Source of the DNA: Umbelopsis isabellina
Lineage: Eukaryota; Mucoromycota; Umbelopsidomycetes; Umbelopsidales; Umbelopsidaceae
Direction of reading: 5' to 3'
NCBI GenBank assembly: GCA_016758905.1
Contig: JAEPQZ010000002.1
Span: 1,054,001-1,118,000 of the forward strand
DNA: 64,000 nt
Part shown: positions 28,233 to 40,830 of the stretch, in pieces
How positions within the stretch are numbered: the stretch's first letter is position 1
Layout of the letters: each line of letters starts with the position of its first letter
Notes under the pieces: model-generated
Databases searched by the model: none
What the model was told of the DNA's origin: nothing
What the model saw: only the letters and a program-made list of their open reading frames with translations
Made by a program: the position numbers and the translations under genes

Positions 28233-31200
28233 ATGAAAAGTGAGATATCGTGGTCATATGTAGCGCTGTTATTCGCAAAACGCTAAAATGTAGATTCAAT
28301 ATATCAGGCGTTCCTTCGGATATCGATGGTTATATATCCCAAATTTTGAAAAACGACATTAACAGATCGCTTTGCGATCTTATAGCTGGTTGTATAGGTA
28401 CACCGCGACAATTGGAGCAGAAGTAAGAGGAAACGCTAATAGCGGTCAATATCTCAAGAGCTTTCACCAGTCTTACTCCCATTTTTTGCAGACGTGATGA
28501 AATATTGCAGATGTTCTTTCAGGTAACACAACATAAATGATGTATGCCATTGTGCCTCAGAAATCTAAAATGCAATGGCTACGCATCTAGTTTATATATG
28601 ATGCCGGTATAGAAGCTTCGAAATCAATGGTGTGGCTCCTCTGCATAGTAGCAGCAAAATTGCCTGATACAGTGCCTATTGAATTTCAAAAATTTGCGAT
28701 CAAGAAATTTAGTACGATTGGGAACCCTTTAACAAAATCGAAAAAGTATGTAAACAATACAAATGCAAGACTTTGCCTTTGATGCTAATCAGTTCACAGA
28801 AATGAAGATCTGACAAAGGAGCAGACATGCTTAGCCAATATCATTAGCGTGTATCTAGAACACGCCTCAAAGAACTGGCAGACCAATGCAGAGGCTTCTA
28901 TACTCGAATTACTAGAAGAGTACATTGCTTTATTTAAAGAAGATCAACCCATGCAAACTTTTGATGATCAAAGTGACCTGCGGCATTACTACGTATCATA
29001 TATTCTGAGTTTAATCCATATATCGCCTCAATTCACCAATGGTAAATCTTCATGATATACAGTGCAGTCACATTAAGAGGTATGGATATTAACTTGAGCA
29101 CCATCATTAGCCATATGGCCAAAAATTTTCAGATTGCTCTACAACGACAAATGCATGGGAAGCATTTTCCTTTTCGAGAAAGAATATAAGTTTTCATTGC
29201 ATAAGGATGGCTTGAAGTAGGTGCCAATGTTGATTGTATTGCATTGATGACTAAATGATGTCTTTTTAACGGCCAAAAATCTAAAACAGCCCAGATTATA
29301 CCTACATGGTGGAGATCTTTCCTCTATGGCTCTCTCAAGTTGCGTTTAGCCCAAGTGGGTTGGTAATGAAACATGCATTGGATGTTGCAGTCATGCTCGA
29401 TACCATAGCGCATGATGAACGTCTTGATATGAAAGCTTTGATTCCGGTACGTGCTCACCTTTATCAATGATATTTTTGCTATATAGACTGATCCGGCAAA
29501 TTTTTAAAGAGTCAAGAGAACTCTATTGTCACCGCCATGAAAGCTTCATTCACAGTGCCAGATTTAGAGCCTGCCTCGGTTGATCTGATTGATTGGACTA
29601 TCACCTTACTAAAAGATAGCATGAATAGAGCTAATGAAGTTGATATGCAAATACCTATGTTTCTTCTGCAGTTGCGAGGATTGCAAAGTAAGCTCAGCGC
29701 CGAGGAATTGCTTTCACATTTGCTTTTCCGTCTTGATAGGTCGTCAGATGCTGCTTCCAACGCGTCCAAGCGATACCTTCTATTCCATTTGATCAGCAAA
29801 TTTGATGAAAAGTGGCCAGGCATCTTTAGGTGAGTATTTGAAGATCCGATATTGAAACCAATATGATTGCTAATGGATTTTTGATTTTATAGAGAGGTTT
29901 TGCATAAGATATTCTCGAAGCTAGAGTCAGTGATCTCGAAGCTGATTGATGAAAGACAACCTGATGCTTTGATCATTGGAAGAGTTTTAGGAAGCTGCTC
30001 GGTCATTGCTGAACCATGCCAAGACGAGGTGCCTATTCACACCATTAAAGCTACCTTATCTTCATTACAGGCATATTTGGCTGCGGAGTGGAAGACAGTC
30101 ATGTCTTTATTTATCAATCATCCTTCAATGACATGTCGCACCTCCGGTTATGAAGTTTTACGATACAGCAGATTCTGGGAACTGACCAAGGAGCCCAAGT
30201 CTGTGCATGAAATCTTAGAGAAGATGACTCAGACATGGTTTAGACAACTTTCTGAACGGTTCTCAGCGGTACATATGAGAGGGGAAAAGTACTGTGCGCT
30301 GAAAATGGCGTTTACAGATTTGGGTAAGCTGGCTAACCATTTGCCGCTACTTCTAATTAGAGTTTCTCTCTCACATGCAAGTTACACTAATTACTGTGCA
30401 TGATAGTTCTAGAAATGAGCCAAGACACAAACATCGCCAAACTTCTCATCGAATATTTTGCAGACAAAATTTACGATGGTGCATTAGAATCATTTCAGCA
30501 AACACGTTACTATACTTTCACCCCGTCTGAAAATTGGGCATTATTAGAAACATATAGAAAGCAGCCATCCCTCCTCATGGGATCAGCCACTTCACCTGAC
30601 AAGCAAATGAATAGACGACGTGTTGGTACTAGGTTCAAGCCACGACAAGCCCGATGCTTTTCTCATATATCCAATAGAGAAATAGAGAGGTAAGCGTGAA
30701 TCAGTGCAAATCGAAAATCCAGCCTTGTTTCTATTTAAGCTTTCTGTGACAAATGTTTGTTTGTTTTGAAACTAGGTCTTATCAGGACGAAGTATACACT
30801 CAGAATATTGACGATACTACGGCGCTGCTCGAGAAGATGGCACAGCAACAGCATGGTATGTAAGCTAATGTAACACTTGTTTGCTGTGGAATTGTTGTTC
30901 AATATGGGAATTTTCAGGCATCGGTCACCTAATTGCAGCACGCATATCCGCCAAATGGCCATCTGTGGTTACACCTATTGAAAAATATGATCAAATGCTG
31001 CCACAAGCACTACCGACCGATCGGTAAGTGTAACTTAATTTGGAACTTGTGGGTGGATGAATAACTGAAAGCGACTTGCTTAACAGCGATGGGCTTATTG
31101 GCAATACTTTTCGCGACCATCCTGGCTTGTACGGGTTACTACGGAGTTCCTATCATGATGGCCAAGTTGGAATCTATGACTTGCTGCGGAGCCTTCTGGC

Positions 31201-31717
31201 GTATTACGTGGCCTTTTGGCATATGAGCGTAGTGGAACAAGCTGATTCGCCCCTAGAGCACAGTGTTCAACTTGAAGGGACAATTCAACTGATAGAATTG
31301 ATGGGTCAAGTAAGCAAATAGTATTGTGATGATAGTGCAATCACATTGTGCGTACTGACGCGTCATGTCAATTACTATTGCTTATATTTTCAATTTTGCG
31401 CAATCGCGCAGACAGGAGCCATCGAGACTCAGCTGTCCAATTGCAGCCATCTATTGGCCGACTTGGATATTCGTGATATTGGCAATGTCCTGTACACCGC
31501 GATATGGGAGTATACTCGGCGATGTTCAGTTGGCTCTGAAATACCTGGACTAGGTACTGTGACAAAACCAAGTTCGGACATGCGAGCCAAGAATACAATA
31601 ATCGCCGTGGAAAAAATTAAAGGCATAGTGGGTCAGCGGATAAAAAGCCTTTCTGCCGTAGATATTCGGGCTGACCCGAAGTTGGAAGAAACAGCTAAGA
31701 AATACCGTTATTTGTAA
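28233..31717 (+). CDS. Large helical-repeat protein, 853 aa, family not recognised
   Basis: Fourteen-exon model: join 28233-28239, 28308-28422, 28492-28522, 28591-28745, 28800-29041, 29111-29216, 29290-29446, 29510-29829, 29893-30323, 30407-30689, 30776-30855, 30918-31023, 31087-31309, 31412-31717; it closes in frame at 853 aa. Exon 1 carries only 7 coding bases (MK plus one), spliced at gtgaga. The protein is almost entirely alpha-helical in pattern, like HEAT/ARM solenoids (MVWLLCIVAAKLPDTVPIEF; CLANIISVYLEHASKNW; LIDWTITLLKDSMNRANEVD; AEELLSHLLFRLDRSSDAAS). A basic loop (QMNRRRVGTRFKPRQAR) precedes the last third, which contains FRDHPGLYGLLRSSYHDG. There is no signal peptide or membrane segment. 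Size and helical build would fit a scaffold subunit of a nuclear complex, but this is only a guess. Confidence 0.72.
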
Positions 31718-32821
31718 ACATTGGGGAAACTCGGCCATCCCGTCATAATATTAAAACTCATGACCTATGCAAAAAGGCATACTGGATAAAAAGTTATTGG
31801 GGTAATTTATTGTTTCGGTAAAAGTTTGTTAGGTGATAAATGATGATTTCCAAGCAGAAAAGCGAACCCGGTTGCGGGCCAAACCACCTGACTTGAGTCA
31901 TTTCCTAAAAAGGTAATTGGGATGGAAGGAAAAATGGAAAAATCCTCTTATTCAGCCCCAACCGAGGCAGTGCAATGTTTAATAGACAAGGTCCCCATGA
32001 GTTACCCACCACAAAAACCATAAAAACTTCATAAACGGTATTTGCTAAACCAAGCAGGCTGAAAAACTCTCACAAATTATATTAATGCTTGGAAAAAAGT
32101 ACTGGAGACATTTTTTAGTTAAGCAATAAACCGTATGATAATTTTTTTCAATGGAAAAATGGTTGATTCAGTTAGAAACGAAAAAAGAAAAACAACGTGT
32201 CGTTTGGCGATTTACCCAGCAATGAATGGTTCGGCCAAGGAAAGGTCGAAACCAAATAGAGAAATAGGATGTGGCTCAGGCAACCTAAAAAGTATTCTAT
32301 TTAGGCCGATTCTACCCCTTAACCTTAGTATCAGCATCAGTCAAATTGATTAATTATATTTTGTAAGAGGGAGAGATCGGTTAGTCATGAAAGATGGCAA
32401 AGCAATAGAATTATTCACCCGGTCAATTTGCATACGTGGTTGAGGTGACTAACAGCCGGGCCGTCATAAGGCTAAGCCTGACTTAAGCCGCCGCAGCTGC
32501 GAAAATATCTGTGCCCGGCAACGTTGCTGTAATTGGTAAAGAAAATACTGTAATTTCATTGGTCCATAGTAAAACCATTACAGTTCTTGGCGATTCTATT
32601 TGAATAATTTGTCTTTGCCATTCCCGCTTTTAAAGCTATGAGCACAGACTATTAAAACTGACTCTTTCTTACTCTCCATTCTTTTTTCTGTTTCCTTTTG
32701 ACAATTGCTCTCTCTGCTATTAAATTATAAAAAACTGTTGCCTGTCTTCTTCCTCACAATCATCATCGGTTAAGAAAACAGCTTACAACCTCTCTCCACC
32801 ACTCAACTTATCGCAAAAAGA
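31718..32821. other. Promoter and leader of the cyclin gene
   Basis: About 1.1 kb without a supported exon. The last 200 bases are pyrimidine-rich with a TATAA-type element at about 32726, 95 bases before the cyclin ATG. The left part is the 3' region of the 853-aa gene. Confidence 0.45.
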
Positions 32822-34077
32822 ATGAAACAAGATGCTGCTCCTATCATATCCAGAACTTCACCCCTATCAATAACTCAACAATACAACAATCAAAAGGCAT
32901 GTTGCTTGTCTTGCAAGCTATCGCTTGCGGACGCAAAGCCGGCACAGCAAGTTTTGACTCTAGAACCAGCTGCTGCGAGCAACCCATATTTATTGCCGAC
33001 ACCGCCACCGAGCGCTAAGCGGTCCACTAGTGACCCAGACTTTTACAAACTTGAAAACCAAAAGGCAATGAGCAGTGAGGCTTCTCACTTGACCCTGCCA
33101 TCGCACAATGTCGCTGCGCCTTCCTGCACTATCTCCGCGACACGGTCTTCTCAGAAGAACTTGGACGTCAAAGTCACTTACGTAGATAACCTTGTTGGTG
33201 AGTTCACTTTCTATTCTTATATCAACACCACGTTTTTAAATAATGGTTACTAATTTATATCTAAATCTAATTAGATACCACTGCTAAAGTTATTGAAGCT
33301 ATTTGGCCTACCGTCAACAAACCAAAGTCGAATGTCGTGCCTTTAAGAACTTTCATTCAAGAAGTTCTCAAACGGTCTCGTACTACTTATTCGACTCTGC
33401 AAACTGCGCTTTTTTATTTATTTCGGGTCAAAAATACCATCATAGATCGACTTTCTCAACAATTGATTGCAACCACAATCAATCGAGAACAGGACTATAT
33501 CAGCTGCGGACGAAGAATGTTTCTCGCTAGCTTGATTCTTGCCAGCAAGTTCCTTCAAGATAGAAACTACCGAAATTCCGCATGGGCTAAAATCTCAGGC
33601 TTGCCTGTCCGTGAAATTAATGCAGCCGAAATGGTTTTTATGAAGCTTATCGACTGCAATCTGTATATTAGCAAAGCCACTTTTGAACAATGGTATGGCC
33701 TTTTGAACGCTCATATCCAAACAAAGGCAGTTCAACGACGCTTGCCTGTGCAACGTCATCCTTCAACTCCTTATGACATGGATCGTTTGTCAGCTCATCG
33801 AGCTCTTTCCCTGTCAGCTCACAAGAGTCCCGCTTCTCTTCATCCCATATCTCCACCACTGTCTCAATCTGGTTCTCCCAATTGTACTTGCAGTTCTCAA
33901 ATCTCCCCTCGTCACCCAGATTCCGCTATCTCACTTACTCGTGATAACTTCTCGCCTCCCTTGTCTGGCAAGCTATCAAGCAAGCGCTCATACACTGAAG
34001 ACTGTACTGATGATGTTACCACTTTGAAACGTGCAAAGCACGACAAGGACCAGCTATCTCTGATCATGGGATGGTAG
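32822..34077 (+). CDS. Pho80/PCL-type cyclin
   Basis: Model: join 32822-33197, 33275-34077, 392 aa. The N-terminal 125 residues are low complexity with a Cys pair (CCLSCK) and a Pro-rich stretch (LLPTPPPSAKRSTSDPD). The cyclin box follows (about residues 140-245): LRTFIQEVLKRSRTTYSTLQ, TALFYLFRVKN, CGRRMFLASLILASKFLQD, RNYRNSAWAKISGLPVREIN and FMKLIDCNLYISKATFEQWY. This arrangement is that of Pcl5/Clg1-like cyclins, partners of the Pho85-type CDK. The C-terminal tail is Ser/Pro-rich with a basic KRAKHDK near the end. Which Pcl subgroup it belongs to cannot be settled by eye. Confidence 0.82.
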
Positions 34078-34516
34078 CTTTCTTGGATGTTCAAATTTTC
34101 CCCTTCCTCTCATTCTACATACAAACACACTGCACTGATTCTCCCAATCTCTTTTTTATTTTGCCGAACCAATTCCACTATTTCTGCACTTGTAGTATAT
34201 TATGAAAATCCAAAAAAGCAACCATAGTCCCTCACCTAATACCATACAAATTCAAAAATAATACCATTCACTTCTAAGCCTCTTATTCAATTGTCTGCCA
34301 ATTCACCCGTTATGCTGCGCCTTTCTGATGATTGTACACAGAACGTTTTTTGGTCCGTTACGAGACATTTGTGCTTAATTGTAACTTATCTAGAGCGGCG
34401 AGAGCCTTAGCTTTGAAAATTTCTTGACCTGTTTGCAGAACTGTGCGCGAGAACGATAAAGATAAATTTTCGAGGCACGAACTCTCAGCTCGAATCGATA
34501 AGTCCTTTACGCGATC
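34078..34516. other. Spacer between cyclin and HAT1
   Basis: Presumed cyclin 3' region (T/C-rich, several AATA motifs) and HAT1 promoter. No gene seen. Confidence 0.45.
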
Positions 34517-36257
34517 ATGCAATATAATCCGGGCGAACTTGGAGCGTTCGGTAGCAATACCACAGAGACAACAGAGTTCAGATTAGGTATGCTTCCAGAC
34601 CCTGGACAGAAAACACTTGTAGCTTTGCACCTCACACCATTTCAACACAGTGCAACCTCCCAAAGAGGACGGCGCGTCATTACAGTTTGTAGAGTTCAAT
34701 CCTGAATTTACTTATCCAGTTTTTGGAGAGCAAGAGATTGCCTTCGGCTATAAAGATCTTGCTATACAAGTAAGGAAACCATCAAAAAGGCTTTTTTCAT
34801 GGTCAGTCTCAACCTAATACGACCACACATAGCTTTACTATGCATCAGGTTCTCTCGCTACCTATTTTCATTTGGATTATTCTGAAATATTCCAAGGAGT
34901 GAGCTCATCAACTGCTGGAGAGGAACTGCGTGCTGATGATATTGAGGGCAAATTGCGTGAATTTATTTCCCATGGTAACTATGAAATGTGCTGCGCACCC
35001 AGCTTGCTTGGAAACCACATCTGACACCCTATAATAGATTACAAAACCAATCATGACCAATTTACGGAGAAAGTTCGACAGGACGCAAAGGAATTCCGTC
35101 CTATTGGTGAAAAAGTGCATGAATATAGCTTAAAGGATGGTCAGGAACACTTTGAGATCTACAAATCGTCATTCAGTAGCGAGAAATTCCGGAAATACCA
35201 CGAACGTATGCAATTCTTTATGCTCATGTTTGTCGAAGGTTCAAGTTACATTGATTCCGAGGATGAGAAATGGGATATATATACGATGTAGGTTGCTTTG
35301 AGCATCAGACGTGCATAATCTGTAGGCGGTTTGTATCTAATCCAGTTATATAGTTTCAAACGTGAAGATGAAACCGATTCAAAGTTATATCATTTCGTGG
35401 GATATGCCACAGTATATCCTTTTTTCTGCTGGCCAGACAAAATTCGAATGCGTATCAGGTTCGTTGTTAGATACTCATGGATTCACTTGAGGGTTCTCTC
35501 ATTAAATCTATTTAAACCCTCTAGCCAATTCCTAATATTACCGCCATTTCAAAAATGTGGTCATGGCAGTAAGTATAAAGTATATGATGAAGCATTTCAG
35601 TAGTGTCGTCGGCTAAGTGTCTTTTCGCAATCAAGATATTTTATATTCTACGATTTACAACGAAATTATGACTCGAAATGATGTTGTCGAAATGAATGGT
35701 TAGTAAAGAATGAGAGGCACATATCGTTTCAGCAAGAGCTTTGCATTAATGTGATATCTATTCCAGTGGAAGACCCTAACGAAGATTTTTCTGATTTGCG
35801 AGATAAGAATGATGTACGTATGCTTATGAAGGCCAATGCATTCGATCAACTCAAGGCACCTGTGTCGGACGATTTTGTTGAACAAGCGCGAAAGAAATAT
35901 AAGCTGACAAAGGTAGGTTGAATAAGATGCATGGTTATAGATCCGATGAGGCAACAAATAACGATTTTTTGAAACAGCGGCAAATGCAAAGATGTGTTGA
36001 AATACATCTGTTACATCATTTGGATAAACCAAAAGCAATTGAATATAGGAACTATCGTCTGCAAGTTAAGAAGCGCCTCTACAAGTTCAATTATGTAAGA
36101 GTTTGGCCATATATCATGACTTAAAGGTTTTCGTCTAATCGTACTTGATAATTAGGACGCTTTAAGAGATATGGAGGCAGATGAACGCTTGGAAAAGCTT
36201 CAAGAAACTTATAAAGGTGTGGAAGAAGATTATCATAGAATACTTGAATTAATCTAG
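34517..36257 (+). CDS. HAT1: Histone acetyltransferase type B catalytic subunit
   Basis: Ten-exon model: join 34517-34586, 34651-34769, 34833-34974, 35038-35287, 35354-35458, 35525-35568, 35636-35698, 35767-35912, 35978-36094, 36156-36257, 385 aa. N-terminal Hat1 domain: FVEFNPEFTYPVFGEQEIAF followed by GYKDLAIQLYYASGSLATYF and ADDIEGKLREFI (human VEADDVEGKIRQII). The GNAT fold gives FRKYHERMQFFMLMFVEGSS, VGYATVYPFFCWPDK, then ISQFLILPPFQKCGHG, the acetyl-CoA loop (Q-x-x-G-x-G-type). The domain after it contains NVEDPNEDFSDLRDKND and a long helical C-terminus. Hat1 with its RbAp46/48 partner acetylates free histone H4 on K5 and K12. A 44-base exon and a 63-base exon encode the acetyl-CoA loop region. 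Confidence 0.92.
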
Positions 36258-36727
36258 ATCCATGTAGCAAGCACGATAGTCATGAAGAAAAAATAAAAAA
36301 CCAACTGCTGAAACATTATTCATGGAATATATCAACAACGTAAAATATTAACTGGTCAATGGCATTAATTGAAACAAGTGCTCGCTTGGAACATGGATTA
36401 ATAAGGCGAAAAAGGGGTACGAGAAGAGAATAATTATGCAAAAGAAATTAATATGTACATGTCAAAAGATGTCAATCGAAAATAAGGTGAGAAGTAAAGG
36501 TCTTCTACAAAATTAGATGCCAACAATATAGACAAATCCTGAATAGTGAAATTCTGCTGATCATGCGTAGGCGAATAAGATTCACGCCTATGGGCGCGAC
36601 TGGAATAAAAAAAAGTGAGGGGAGTAATTTTAGATATCAAAGCCGGGGGTCCTGCCGTTGGTTTTTTGTGCTGGTAAAGATGTTCTTGGGTGCATTGCCT
36701 CAAGGCTGAAAGGTTGGATGAAAGCTT
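36258..36727. other. Convergent 3' region between HAT1 and the KH gene
   Basis: AT-rich spacer (AATAAA at 36291-36296). Part of it may be the 3' untranslated region of the KH gene. A 40-base alternative intron at 36777-36816 would move the KH stop to 36700; considered too short for this genome. Confidence 0.45.
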
Positions 36728-39700
36728 CTAGGAATCATAATTAGCTTCTGCAGATTTTCTAAGTTGCGGCGGTGCACTCAATACATTAAAAGAACATGAA
36801 CCCAACAAATACCTACTGTTCATCTCCTCCCAGCTATTGTCTGCTTGAGGGACATCTTCGGGACCACCAAATCCTTTAGAGTATTGGAATCCAAGTGGCG
36901 GTACCTTGGGGCGAACCGAACCGTGATGTGGTGGTTGTGGCATCCCTTGAAGCTGCTGTTGGTATTGGTATTGCTGAAAATTGCCTAAATCTCTTTTTAA
37001 TATAGGCTCTGGTAATGATCGTTGGGCAGATAGTCTACCATTGTTTATTGTTCCCGTTGAGTAGGATGATGTCAATGAACTAGGAGGAGGAGCATTGGAC
37101 ATTCTACGCAAATCATGCATGGTGCTGCTTCTGGATGGTCCTGTAGGGCCTTGTGGATTGGGCTGAAAACCAAAAGTATTACCGGGTATATAACCACCAA
37201 ATGTGGTTGTATCGTACCCAGCCGAGCGAGGGGTCTCTAATCCTGCAGAATAAAACTATAAAGTATAAATTTTTTTTAGTAAATCACTCTATAGGACAAG
37301 GCCAAATAGCTATAGCTGCACTTACAGACGACGATTGTGATGGGTTAGGAGCATTACTCCAAATACTGCTAGTCGTGCTAGTGGATGTGGATAACGATGG
37401 CTTTTGAGATTTGACCTCTGAAGGCTTTTTCATTCTCAAATCGCCTTCGACGCCTTTTTTACCCTCTTCAAAAATGGCCCTGATCGGAGCATCAGGTAAT
37501 GCTTGGCTAGTTCCCTCATTGTAGGTATTAGTGCTTTCCAATGTTTGATGAAAGCCTCCCCATCCACCGCCAAATGCGCCACCACTAGGATGATTGAACA
37601 GGCTATAACTAGACTGACCGACATCTGGAGATGAAGATCGTTAGTATGAATAAGCACATATGATGTTGTAGCTGGCACCTGTCTTACCCGGGGACTTAAT
37701 GTTGGCCAACGATTCGCTATTGAAATTAAGCAATGAATCATCGAAAGAATCACTTGGACAACTCGCAAGATCATTAGTCGTCAAATCTTGAATAGAAGGA
37801 TCAATATTTTTGGATATCAAGAATTCCGTTATTTCCTTCAAGGCGTGTGGAAGGGAATCGATATTGTTTTGAGTATATTTTAACGTTATGAGATATTTGG
37901 AACCTTCAACAGGCTTGCGAGAAGTCTCTGAAAGCCTGTCCAAATCTTTTGACTTGTTTGATGAGGTTTCCTCTTCCCCCTCGTTAACATTGATTTCCTC
38001 ATCAGAAGAAGGCAGCGTAACATCAAAATCGTAGTCCGTTTTGATTTTCATGACCAAGTTTTTGAACTCGGTTGTCTCAACCAGATTACGCAATTCTTCC
38101 GTATCAGGCGCGGTAATGAGGTGCTCTTCAGGGACTAGCTTGTTCAAAAATTGAGTTACCAAGTGAATTTGAGATTGTGGTGCTACAACTTGCACTTTGT
38201 CACTGGAAAGCTCGCGATCAGGCCAATGAACTTTCGCATTTGCTGTTTGTTCAATTTCCTTGAGCTCATGATCATGCTGTTGCAAGACACTTCGATGTGA
38301 CCGAGCAGGAATATACAAAGTCTGTGTGACAAAATCTTTGTCTCTTGGATTGATAAGTTCCATAACAGCATGCTTGAGATTATCGAGGTTAATTTGGTTT
38401 TTCATAGGAGTGCGAGCAACCACATTATCTTCGTTATTATAATATCCGCCTAAGGATGCGAATTCTTCTGCTCCGGAAAACTTGACATATACGCCATATT
38501 TTTTCATGATTCTTTGAATGTTCTTGCCACCTACACCAATGATACGCCGATGGTACACTTCTGGTACGGAAAAAGATATTTCAGCTGGTAGTTCGTCTTG
38601 CATTAGAGTTAGCCCATCCAAAGCTTTGGCAAAATTGGTACTGCTGACTTCAATGACAAAATTGTATTCACTGAAGGGCAAGAACCGGATTTTAACACCG
38701 CATGTCTTCATGATCTTGTTAATTTTGCCATTTTTCTTCCCACTGATAAATTCTCTTTGGTCATTAGCCAACTCAACATTAAAGATTGTCTCATGATGAT
38801 ACATCTGAATGAAACGACAACAAGAAAGATTAGTATCGTATTACAATAACCGGGATGCTCTTTTGTTTTTTCCTTTCGGTACCTTAAGAAATGGCATATC
38901 ATAAAGCATTTGGTAAACGTTGCGAACAGCTCGTTCTGTCCCAAACACATCAATACAACCAAGATCACTCTTGTATTCGACTTCTGCGCCAGATGCTTGT
39001 GCCAATTGAGTGACCAGCTTAGCAACATTTTCTATGGAGTTGAAGATGTTCTGACTATCGTCAGAGCTATAGGCAGAAGTATCATGTCCCGTCTTGAAAT
39101 AGAACGATGCCTGATAAACATTGCAGGCCTGACCAAACAAAAATGTATGAGAACGCGAAACTATACTCCCAATTAGTTTGGTAGATTGGAGGAGATAACT
39201 TACAAGATGATTCAAGGAGCGTAATGTTCGCTCCACATTCACTCGGTTTTCGGCATATACAGTGATGGTATTGCTTCCGGAACCCAACGCTGGAAGTGCA
39301 ATGAAAGAACCTGTATGGCGTCATAACTTAGATCTTTTCCCATCAAATAAATTAGACTAAGAATGGTGGCAAACGAACATACCGTTATCTTGCATGATAT
39401 TACGTAGTTCATCACGTCTTTGCAACATCATCCAGTCTATTTTTCGAGGATGCAGGATGGAGTCTTTGTGATACATGGAGTTTGCCTATGTTGTTATTAC
39501 ATTTCCAGAGTTAGTGCTGTCTTTGAGGCAAAAAAAAAAAATAAAATAAAAATAGATGGAAGAATAACAATAACAACACATCCAAAATAGCAAATAATAG
39601 TGTGTTTGTGATACCTTTTGGAGTGACAGTTTGGTGAGCATATCCTTGGCTCTTGCAATCCCGACACTATCTCCGGTGATGTGGATAATAGCAGGTTTTT

Positions 39701-40504
39701 CGGCTGCAACAGTACGATCATTGTTTGCCATAGAAAGAAAAACAGACGGCAAGTATATATTGGTTGCAGTTTCCTTGCTTATGGAATGCAGGTGGCATCT
39801 TTTCTTGCCGCAAACCACGCTATGCAAGTTGTGGGGCAGTTCCAGGGTGTCCGTGCGCAACTTGACCTAAGGTTACACAAAACTGAATTAGGAAATCAAG
39901 ATCATAACAAAGGTACATTTGTTATTGATACACTTGCCAAATTATCCAGGAACACCAAAACTTGTACACGCGCTTTCTCCGCCTGCTCAATAACACCGTG
40001 TATGCTAATGATACTTTTGGATCCCATATTCGTAGCACTTATACGTGTACTTGTCTCGCCTTCGATGTTTTCCAAACCTTTTTGAACATTAGGCTTCAAT
40101 TTTGTTGAAGACGTATCAGTGAATATATCTTGAGATGAAGTCCGGATAACCAATTTGATCTATACGTAGTTAACAAGACAGCGACTTTTTCAGTAGTCTA
40201 TAAAATGCTCCGAGTTGATTCTATCAAATAGTACCTTGGTAGGATTGTCTCTCAACAATTCTCCGTGTGCCGCAACTACAAGTGGGGCTGGCCCAGTGAG
40301 TGTGATATTACATGCTGATATCTGTTGCGATGAGGATGGCTGTGCTTTCACCATGAAGTCATTCGTAAATTGAGCCGTTATATGTGGGGTTTGACTGGAA
40401 AGTGTAGCACAGGCATTCTGCAAATCTCGGAATGAGTCTTCCTCATTTCTGTGTTGGCCGTTCTCCGGCACAGCAAGACAAAAGGAATACGCTAATTGAG
40501 CCAT
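36728..40504 (-). CDS. Multi-KH-domain RNA-binding protein (Bicaudal-C-like)
   Basis: Nine-exon model: complement join 36728-37255, 37326-37624, 37688-38804, 38883-39128, 39204-39310, 39383-39485, 39615-39866, 39932-40159, 40235-40504, 1049 aa. Several KH-type modules are visible: repeated helix-strand units with ATNMGSKSIISIHGVIEQAE, IIHITGDSVGIARAKDMLTK and the clearest GxxG modules FISGKKNGKINKIMKTCGVK and RRIIGVGGKNIQRIMKKYGV. A long acidic linker (SSDEEINVNEGEEE) and a Ser/Gly/Gln/Pro-rich tail follow. The order of degenerate and canonical KH modules is that of Bicaudal-C/Vigilin-like proteins; such proteins bind mRNA and regulate translation. No SAM domain is seen. The start (MAQLAYSFCL) is the first ATG in frame with the KH region but is not strongly supported. 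It is divergent from EPG5. Confidence 0.72.
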
Positions 40505-40830
40505 CCCTAAAGGGCAAAATAGAAAAAGTGTGGATAAGAGAAAGGGAGAGTAGAATCTGAATGAATTGAAGCAGATAACGAAATTGGCAATAATAACAAT
40601 GGCCCGCATCAATCATAGCCAGTTGTTGTCTCTTTTTGAATTGGGTTGAGCTCCGATGACTTTCCAACGTTTGCCCACCTGCTGCTCGTGACTGGTTCTT
40701 GGGACTCAAATGTTCATGATATTCATTTGCCGTGACCACCAAAGGCTGTCCAGCAAAAAGACGCCTTGCCTTATTCACTTGAATTTGCCAACGAATGTAT
40801 AGCAAATTCGGCATCTAGAATTGTCGAACT
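40505..40830. promoter_or_regulatory. Divergent promoter (KH gene / EPG5)
   Basis: 326 bases between the two start codons. An open minus-strand frame crosses most of it (ATG at 40814), but that start would be 16 bases from the EPG5 ATG and does not join the KH frame, so the stretch is treated as shared regulatory sequence. Confidence 0.4.

Noticed and set aside
36777-36816. Possible 40-base last intron of the KH gene (stop moved to 36700)
   Set aside because: Both versions close in frame, but 40 bases is shorter than every other intron modelled here; the unspliced end is preferred.
39681-40085. 134-codon plus-strand ORF
   Set aside because: Overlaps conserved KH-coding exons on the minus strand and their introns.
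40443-40814. 123-codon minus-strand ORF upstream of the KH gene
   Set aside because: Starts 16 bases from the EPG5 ATG, has no frame-compatible splice to the KH exons and no recognisable motif.
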